Below are positions 15,899 through 20,868 of a DNA stretch of 20,868 nucleotides, piece by piece (within the stretch, counting starts at the first letter, position 1; every line of letters starts with the position of its first letter). The translations under genes were made by a program, and so were the position numbers. This DNA comes from an uncultured Campylobacteraceae bacterium (GTDB lineage: Bacteria > Campylobacterota > Campylobacteria > Campylobacterales > Arcobacteraceae): positions 1-20,868 of the forward strand of contig CAJXPH010000017.1 in assembly GCA_913057765.1 (NCBI GenBank), given 5' to 3'. A model generated the notes under the pieces. The model had not been told where the DNA came from, searched no databases, and worked only from the letters and a program-made list of their open reading frames with translations.

Positions 15899-16360
15899 GT
15901 GAGTTCATTAAATAGAAGAGGTTTTTTACAAGGAGCTGCTGCACTTGTACTTATGCCAGTATTTTCAGCTTGTGAGAAAAAGCTATCTGATGGTCATGAA
16001 AAGATACATTGGGATAGAGACATGTGTGCTAGATGTAAAATGGTTGTTAGTGAAAGAAATCATGCTGCACAAGTTACAAATCCTAAAACAGGACAAAATT
16101 ATAAGTTTGATGATATTGGTTGTGTCATTTTATGGTTTAAAGAAGAAAATATTCAGTGGAAAGATACTGCAAAAATCTGGATTACTGATGTTAAAACTTC
16201 AAAATGGATAGATGCAAGAACTGCACATTATGATAATTTACATAATACGCCAATGGCATATGGTTTTTCTGCAAATGAAAAAATAGAATCTATAAAAGAA
16301 GGTTCTGAAGTTATTGACTTTAATGAAATGGTTAAAAGAGTAGAAAAAAGAGCGAGATAA
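15899..16360 (+). CDS. nosL: NosL, copper-binding lipoprotein
   Basis: 153 residues with a GTG start, chosen because AAGGAAAAGAAA lies directly in front. The N-terminus combines an RRGFLQ twin-arginine motif (6-11) with a lipobox VFSA-C25, so it is probably a Tat-exported outer-face lipoprotein. The mature part has the NosL core: D41-M-C43-AR-C46-KM48 (putative Cu(I) ligands), KFDDIGC75, WITD and the ending MAYGFSAN. NosL supplies copper to NosD/NosZ. A TATAAA hexamer at 15878-15883 might give it a promoter of its own. Its stop codon runs into a perfect bidirectional terminator that closes the cluster. Confidence 0.93.
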   Translation: MSSLNRRGFLQGAAALVLMPVFSACEKKLSDGHEKIHWDRDMCARCKMVVSERNHAAQVTNPKTGQNYKFDDIGCVILWFKEENIQWKDTAKIWITDVKTSKWIDARTAHYDNLHNTPMAYGFSANEKIESIKEGSEVIDFNEMVKRVEKRAR

Positions 16361-16388
16361 AAGAAGAGGATTTAAATCCTCTTCTTTT
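16359..16388. terminator. Bidirectional terminator, perfect 30-bp palindrome
   Basis: AAAAGAAGAGGATTT at 16359-16373 is followed directly by its exact reverse complement to 16388. Each strand thus forms a stem with a few-base loop and ends in TTTT. It lies between the convergent nosL and purL genes; its left edge is inside the nosL stop codon and its right edge is one base from the purL stop, so it serves both. Confidence 0.9.
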
Positions 16389-16389
16389 C

Positions 16390-18600
16390 TTATAAGTCTT
16401 GTTCGATTACTTCTCTAAATTTATTAAAGTAAACATTTTTTAAACTATCTAACTCTTTATAGATATCATTGATAGAAACTTTTCCTCCACCAACTAATCC
16501 TAATTTAGAATACATCATTCCATTCTTCTCACATAGTTTTTCGAATGCCTGATAATTTTCAGGACATACTTCAACAATTGCTCTAGATAATGATTCTGAG
16601 AAAATATCTCTATCTTCTTCAAGTGAAATATTAGCTTCAACACCTCTATTTCCAACAACTGCCATTTTAGCTAATGCAATTGCAAGACCACCTACATTTA
16701 CATCTTTTGCAGATTTAAGTAGTCCTTCTTTGTTTGCCTCAATAACTGTATTCCAAAGATTAAGCTCATTTTTAAAGTCAACCTCAGGATGAACACCAGC
16801 AACAGTATCAAACATTTTTTTCATATATAAAGAAGCACCAAATTCTGATTTAGTATCTCCTAAAATGTAAAGCATATTCCCATCTTCTTGGAAACAAGAA
16901 GGTAATACTTTATTTTCATCATCATTTACACCAACCATAGCAATTGCGGGCGTTGGGAAAACACCTACCCCATTTGTTTCATTGTATAAAGATACATTTC
17001 CACCAATTACAGGAGTATTTAACTCTTTACAAGCAGATTTAATACCTTCACAAGATTGTGCAAATTGCCACATTACTTCAGGGTTTTCAGGATTACCAAA
17101 ATTAAGACAATCAGTAACTGCTTTTGGAGTTGCACCTGACATTGCTACATTTCTTCCAGATTCCATAACTGCAGCTGCAGCTCCTAATTCTGGGTTAATA
17201 TAACATTGTCTAGTATTACAATCAGCACTCATTGCAAGTGCTTTTCCAGTTTCTTTGATTCTTACAACTGAACCATCAAGCTTACCAGGTCCTTTAACAG
17301 TATTTGTTTGTACCATAGAATCATATTGGTCATAAACCCATGATTTGTCAACCACTTCCATATCAGAGAATAGTTTATCAAATACGATATGATTTGAATA
17401 TTCTTTACTCATATCAACATCTTCAATACCATCCAAGTATTCAGGTTTAGAAATAGGTCTATCTAAAATTGGAGCTTGTTCAGATACAGGTTGAACAGGA
17501 ACTTCTGCACATTTTTCACCATTCCAGAATAATTCCATATTTCCAGTGTCTGTAACTTCACCAATTACAGCTACATCTAATTCCCATTTTTCAAAAATAT
17601 CAATAATCTTTTGTTCTTGACCTTTTTTAGCGCAAATAAGCATTCTTTCTTGTGATTCAGAAAGCATGAAATCGTAAGGAGTCATTCCTTCTTCTCGTGC
17701 AGGAACTTTATCTAAATGCATAATCATACCAGAGTCACTACGTCCTGCCATTTCAAATGAAGATGAAGTAAGTCCAGCAGCACCCATATCTTGAATACCA
17801 ATAATTGCATCTTCTTTAAATAATTCTAAACAAGCTTCTAAAAGTAATTTTTCAGTAAAAGGGTCACCAACTTGAACAGTAGGTCTTTTTGATTCATTAT
17901 CTTCTGTAAATGCAGCAGAACTCATAACAGCTCCACCTAATCCATCTCGTCCAGTTTTAGAACCAACGTACATTACTGGATTACCAACACCTTCTGCAAG
18001 ACCTAAGAAAATTTCATCAGCTTTTGCAATACCTAAGTTAAATGCATTAACTAAGTTATTTCCAGCATAACATTCTTCAAATCCAACTTGTCCACCAATC
18101 GTTGGTACACCCATACAATTACCATATCCACCAATACCTGCAACAACACCTCGTAAAAGATATCTATGTTTTTGTGCAACTTCTGAATCACCTTCGATTC
18201 CAGCAAATTGAATTAAGTTCATAGAAGCAACAGGTCTAGCACCCATTGTAAATACATCTCTCATAATTCCACCAACACCAGTTGCTGCACCTTGATAAGG
18301 CTCAATAAATGAAGGATGATTATGTGATTCCATTTTAAATACAGCAGCATATCCATCACCAATGTCAATAACACCAGCATTTTCACCTGGACCTTGGATT
18401 ACCCAAGGAGCTTTTGTTGGAAAACCATTTAAATATTTCTTACTAGATTTGTATGAACAGTGTTCAGACCACATAGCTGAAAAGATACCAATTTCTACGT
18501 AGTTTGGGTCTCTTCCTAAAATTTCTTTGATATTTTCAAGTTCGTCAAGTGTTAGAGAGTGAGCTAACGCTAACTCTTCAAGATTCATCTCTTTTTCCAT
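16390..18600 (-). CDS. purL: Phosphoribosylformylglycinamidine synthase, large-type subunit PurL
   Basis: 736 residues from the ATG at 18600. It converts FGAR, glutamine and ATP to FGAM in purine biosynthesis, in the cytoplasm, with PurS and PurQ encoded elsewhere. Recognised by GIFSAMWSEHCSYKSSK near residue 45, MESHNHPS near 92, the glycine-rich GAATGVGGIMRDVFTMGARP, GIGGYGNCMGVPTIGGQV, IQDMGAAGLTSSS, the second-half TDCLNFGNPE and PVIGGNVSLYNET. The length is normal for the bacterial stand-alone type. An in-frame TTG at 18642 would add 14 residues but has no ribosome binding site, whereas AAGG lies six to seven bases before the ATG at 18600. It follows the CheY-like gene on the same strand after 91 bases and probably has its own promoter in that gap (GATAAAAT at 18621-18628 on the minus strand is a candidate -10). 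Confidence 0.97.
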   Translation of the reverse strand: MEKEMNLEELALAHSLTLDELENIKEILGRDPNYVEIGIFSAMWSEHCSYKSSKKYLNGFPTKAPWVIQGPGENAGVIDIGDGYAAVFKMESHNHPSFIEPYQGAATGVGGIMRDVFTMGARPVASMNLIQFAGIEGDSEVAQKHRYLLRGVVAGIGGYGNCMGVPTIGGQVGFEECYAGNNLVNAFNLGIAKADEIFLGLAEGVGNPVMYVGSKTGRDGLGGAVMSSAAFTEDNESKRPTVQVGDPFTEKLLLEACLELFKEDAIIGIQDMGAAGLTSSSFEMAGRSDSGMIMHLDKVPAREEGMTPYDFMLSESQERMLICAKKGQEQKIIDIFEKWELDVAVIGEVTDTGNMELFWNGEKCAEVPVQPVSEQAPILDRPISKPEYLDGIEDVDMSKEYSNHIVFDKLFSDMEVVDKSWVYDQYDSMVQTNTVKGPGKLDGSVVRIKETGKALAMSADCNTRQCYINPELGAAAAVMESGRNVAMSGATPKAVTDCLNFGNPENPEVMWQFAQSCEGIKSACKELNTPVIGGNVSLYNETNGVGVFPTPAIAMVGVNDDENKVLPSCFQEDGNMLYILGDTKSEFGASLYMKKMFDTVAGVHPEVDFKNELNLWNTVIEANKEGLLKSAKDVNVGGLAIALAKMAVVGNRGVEANISLEEDRDIFSESLSRAIVEVCPENYQAFEKLCEKNGMMYSKLGLVGGGKVSINDIYKELDSLKNVYFNKFREVIEQDL

Positions 18601-18681
18601 GATTTGCCTTAGTTGGGTATATTTTATCGCGATTTTATCCAAATATTAATTAATAACTTATAAAAAATAGAGTTTTAAAAA

Positions 18682-18703
18682 GATGAAAATTTTACTCTTC
18701 ATC
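18682..18703 (-). terminator. Weak hairpin terminator after the CheY-like gene
   Basis: On the minus strand GATGAA pairs with TTCATC across a ten-base loop and is followed by a run of five T. The stop codon of the CheY-like gene lies in the loop. The stem is short and AT-rich, so termination may be partial. Confidence 0.3.
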
Positions 18704-19096
18704 CAATAATTCATCATCTTCTTCTTTTGCATATTCTGGAAATAATGTTCCAATTGTTTGTTCTAATTTCTCTTTAGTTATTGGTTTTAAAACAAAATTC
18801 TTTGCACCAGCTTTTAAAGATTGAGAAACTAATTCTTCTTGCCCATGAGAGGTTACCATGATAATAGAAACATCTGGTAATATTTCTTTTATGAGTTTCG
18901 TTGCTTCAATTCCATTCATCTCTGGCATTGTAATGTCCATAGTAATTAAATTAATATCTTTCATTTCTTTACATGTTGCAACTGCTTCTACACCACTTTT
19001 TGCATCAGAAACAACTTTATGTCCCATCTCAGTTAAAAAGCGAGTTATATTTTTTCTAATAACTAAAGCATCATCTACTACAAGTACATTTAACAT
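18692..19096 (-). CDS. CheY-like single-domain response regulator
   Basis: 134 residues, a stand-alone receiver domain with no output domain. The acidic pair D8-D9, phospho-acceptor D54 in LITMDITMPEMNG, T82-S83 and K104 in FVLKPI are all present, so it should be phosphorylated and act by protein contact. The C-terminus is a short acidic tail (EEDDELLDEE) beyond the receiver fold. The start is supported by GAAGGA eight bases upstream, inside the end of the CheX-like gene, with a gap of one base between the two genes. The neighbours, a CheX-type phosphatase and an Hpt-containing kinase, supply the enzymes to add and remove its phosphate, so the three form one compact signalling module. It may influence the flagellar motor or another process. 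Confidence 0.9.
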   Translation of the reverse strand: MLNVLVVDDALVIRKNITRFLTEMGHKVVSDAKSGVEAVATCKEMKDINLITMDITMPEMNGIEATKLIKEILPDVSIIMVTSHGQEELVSQSLKAGAKNFVLKPITKEKLEQTIGTLFPEYAKEEDDELLDEE

Positions 19097-19097
19097 T

Positions 19098-19610
19098 TTA
19101 TACTTCCTTCAAATCTAATTTATCCGAAAATACATCTTTCGGACCTATTACTGTTAATTGAATATCACCATCTACAGTGATTATTTTTGTTTCTAATATC
19201 ATAGAGTTTTTATATTTTGCTAAAGATTTAGCTTCACGAATTAATATAGGAGGTGTAATATTTATCACACTATCATCAATAGGATTCTTAATTGCATTTC
19301 CAATTACAGTATTACTAACTTCACAAGCAACACTTTCTTGTATTTCTATTAACTCTTCGCCTTCATAAACTTCGCCATAACAAAACTCTTCAACTAAGTT
19401 CTCTAAGACTAAATCATCAAATCCCATGGTAATAATAAGCTGGACAGAACCACCTGTACCAATTAGTACTGTATTTTCTTTTAGCGTAATATGTTCAGAA
19501 TTAATAATTTTTGACTCATCATTTACAACAGCAATATTCATATCATCTTCTAAAAAACTTTTCAACCTACTAATTATTGGAACTAATAGCTGGCTATATG
19601 TATCATACAT
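19098..19610 (-). CDS. CheX/CheC-family phosphatase-like protein
   Basis: 170 residues without signal peptide. The central QESVACEVSNTVIGNAI (91-107) contains the E-x2-N motif (E97, N100) that in CheX and CheC dephosphorylates CheY-P, followed by the small-residue helix end IGN. An alternating strand pattern before and after (VQLIITMGF, QLTVIGP) fits the CheX fold. The start overlaps the end of the upstream kinase gene by eight bases and is preceded by AAGGAATAAGAA. The CheY-like gene follows after one base. This order implies a dedicated phosphatase for that receiver. The family match is by motif and context; overall similarity to characterised CheX is only moderate to my eye. Confidence 0.7.
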   Translation of the reverse strand: MYDTYSQLLVPIISRLKSFLEDDMNIAVVNDESKIINSEHITLKENTVLIGTGGSVQLIITMGFDDLVLENLVEEFCYGEVYEGEELIEIQESVACEVSNTVIGNAIKNPIDDSVINITPPILIREAKSLAKYKNSMILETKIITVDGDIQLTVIGPKDVFSDKLDLKEV

Positions 19611-20820
19611 TTCTTATTCCTTCTCTTTTATAAGGTAGTTTAAAAATAAAAGTTGTACCTTCATCAATAACACTTTTTATTTCCACACTACCTTTGATTT
19701 TTACAAGTTCATTTTTTACAGCAGAAAGCCCTATTCCACGTCCAGAGATATCAGTTATTTTTTCACTAGTACTAAATGATTCATAAAAAATTAACCCATA
19801 AACTCTTTCAGCACTCATTTTATCAAATTCTTCTAAAGATAACATATTTTCTTTAATTACTTTTTCTTTGATTTTTTCTTTATCTATACCTCTACCATCA
19901 TCTGACACCAAAATTATTAATGAATCTTCATCTATTTTAAAATTACAAATAATTGAACCATTTTCATTTTTGTTTAAATCTAATCTTGTTTCTATATCCT
20001 CAATACCATGGTCTATTAAATTTCTAAAAACATGAATTAAAGACTTTACAAATGGTTTAAAGTTTGGAGGTAAAATAATAGTTTCATCTCCTAATATTTT
20101 AAATGGATAAATTTGCTTATTAAGTTTATCAGCTAAATCCATACATAATCTTGGATAAACCTGTAAAGACTGAAATAAAGTTCTTGATCTTAATTTTTGC
20201 GTTTCGTTCAATATATCTTCATAATTATCTGCATGTTTTTTATCTAATTTACAATAATCAGTAATCTTTTCTTCAAGTTTGATAACAGAATTTTCATTAA
20301 TTTTTATAACTGATTCTTCGGCAACAAATGTTTCTCCTAAGATTGAAGAGACAATTTTTAAATCATTTTCTAACCAACTATAAAAGTTATTACTTTCTAA
20401 CAAATTCTTTAGATTATTATTTGAAAAGTCTTTATCTTTTATATATTCTGATATTTCACTTTCAAAAGTATGAAGTTTTTTAACAATATTTGACATATAC
20501 AGTTGTGCAAATAAGCCTTTATAGGTATGAATATCTCTATAAGTTTCACTTAAATTAAATAATGAACTATTATTTAATTCAAATATTTTTAATTTTGAGG
20601 CATCAAACGTTTTAAACTCATTTAAAACATCATAAAACTGTTCAGGATCACTAACTATTGTGACAATCATTTTAAGTATTTGTTGCTCGTTCTTTATTCG
20701 TTGTTCTAACTTTTTTTGAGCAGTTATATTTGTTAGTATCAACATTATCTTATGATCATTTAACTTTTTATATTCAACAGTTAATGCTCTTTTATTCAAT
20801 ATGAATTCTTTTGGTAATAA
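19603..20820 (-). CDS. CheA-like histidine kinase with Hpt and ATPase domains (5' partial)
   Basis: About 405 genuine residues; the N-terminus lies beyond the contig. The frame appears to start at a GTG at 20850, but its first ten residues (MGSEMCIRDR) are translated adapter and must be removed. The remaining protein starts inside what looks like the end of a PAS-type domain (LTVEYKKLNDHKIMLILTNITAQKKLEQRI), then an Hpt-like helix with DIHTYKG (H about 98 residues into the genuine part), a long helical linker, and a CheA-type ATPase domain: N-box VFRNLIDHGIE, G1 SDDGRGID, G2 SGRGIGLSAVKNEL and the ending GTTFIFKLPY. No CheW-like P5 domain follows, since the protein ends just after the ATPase, so coupling to chemoreceptors through CheW is unlikely. 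It overlaps the CheX-like gene by eight bases. Confidence 0.85.
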   Translation of the reverse strand, partial: LLPKEFILNKRALTVEYKKLNDHKIMLILTNITAQKKLEQRIKNEQQILKMIVTIVSDPEQFYDVLNEFKTFDASKLKIFELNNSSLFNLSETYRDIHTYKGLFAQLYMSNIVKKLHTFESEISEYIKDKDFSNNNLKNLLESNNFYSWLENDLKIVSSILGETFVAEESVIKINENSVIKLEEKITDYCKLDKKHADNYEDILNETQKLRSRTLFQSLQVYPRLCMDLADKLNKQIYPFKILGDETIILPPNFKPFVKSLIHVFRNLIDHGIEDIETRLDLNKNENGSIICNFKIDEDSLIILVSDDGRGIDKEKIKEKVIKENMLSLEEFDKMSAERVYGLIFYESFSTSEKITDISGRGIGLSAVKNELVKIKGSVEIKSVIDEGTTFIFKLPYKREGIRNV

Positions 20821-20821
20821 T

Positions 20822-20868
20822 CTGTCTCTTATACACATCTCCGAGCCCACGAGACCAGAGAGGATCTC
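20822..20868 (+). other. Illumina Nextera adapter read-through (not genomic)
   Basis: CTGTCTCTTATACACATCT (20822-20840) is the Tn5 mosaic end, followed by CCGAGCCCACGAGAC (20841-20855), the i7-side Nextera adapter. CAGAGAGG (20856-20863) agrees with Nextera index N708 as I recall it, and ATCTC (20864-20868) is the beginning of the P7 flow-cell sequence. This is untrimmed library sequence at the contig end. Confidence 0.98.

Noticed and set aside
18601..18642. TTG start giving a 14-residue longer PurL
   Set aside because: No ribosome binding site is seen there, while the ATG at 18600 has AAGG at a good distance and gives the usual PurL beginning.
20821..20850. GTG start and first ten residues (MGSEMCIRDR) of the kinase
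   Set aside because: These codons are translated from Nextera adapter sequence, so the start is an artefact.

Overview
The window looks like one contig from an AT-rich member of the Campylobacterota, most likely an Arcobacter-like organism. The grounds are the low GC content, the HQWRQPL-type histidine-kinase H-box, and above all a nitrous oxide reductase cluster of the Wolinella succinogenes type (clade II): nosZ with a C-terminal haem domain, then nosB, nosD, nosG, nosC1, nosC2, nosH, nosF and nosL. This is an inference from gene content; no rRNA or other marker is present.

Layout. (1) Positions 1-4660 look like accessory DNA. They hold the 3' part of a large, very AT-rich gene with a C-terminal PD-(D/E)XK nuclease-like motif, a 21-codon stub that may be the broken second gene of that operon, a possible IS3-type terminal repeat, a Sel1/Hcp-like lipoprotein gene, and a gene-free stretch with several short direct repeats ending in a tRNA-3'-end-like sequence and a strong terminator. 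The last part could be the scar or boundary of an integrated element. (2) Positions 4809-7511 hold an unknown 88-residue protein with a good promoter and a divergent two-component pair: a membrane histidine kinase with a NarX-like periplasmic helical domain plus PAS, and an OmpR-type response regulator. (3) Positions 7724-16360 hold the nos cluster. NosZ reduces N2O to N2 in the periplasm. NosG, NosH and the two cytochromes NosC1 and NosC2 are the presumed electron route from menaquinol. NosD, NosF and NosL serve copper-centre assembly. NosB is a conserved membrane protein of unclear role. A strong terminator follows nosZ, and an FNR-like box sits just after it, so nosB-nosL appears to be separately expressed. 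nosY, the ABC permease gene expected between nosF and nosL, is absent from this locus. (4) Positions 16390-20820, all on the minus strand, hold purL and a signalling operon of a CheY-like receiver, a CheX-like phosphatase and a CheA-like Hpt/ATPase kinase.

The last 47 bases (20822-20868) are not genomic. They are Nextera (Tn5 mosaic end) library adapter plus an index and the start of the P7 sequence. They create a false N-terminus (MGSEMCIRDR) on the kinase, whose true 5' end lies beyond the contig. The first gene also runs off the left edge.
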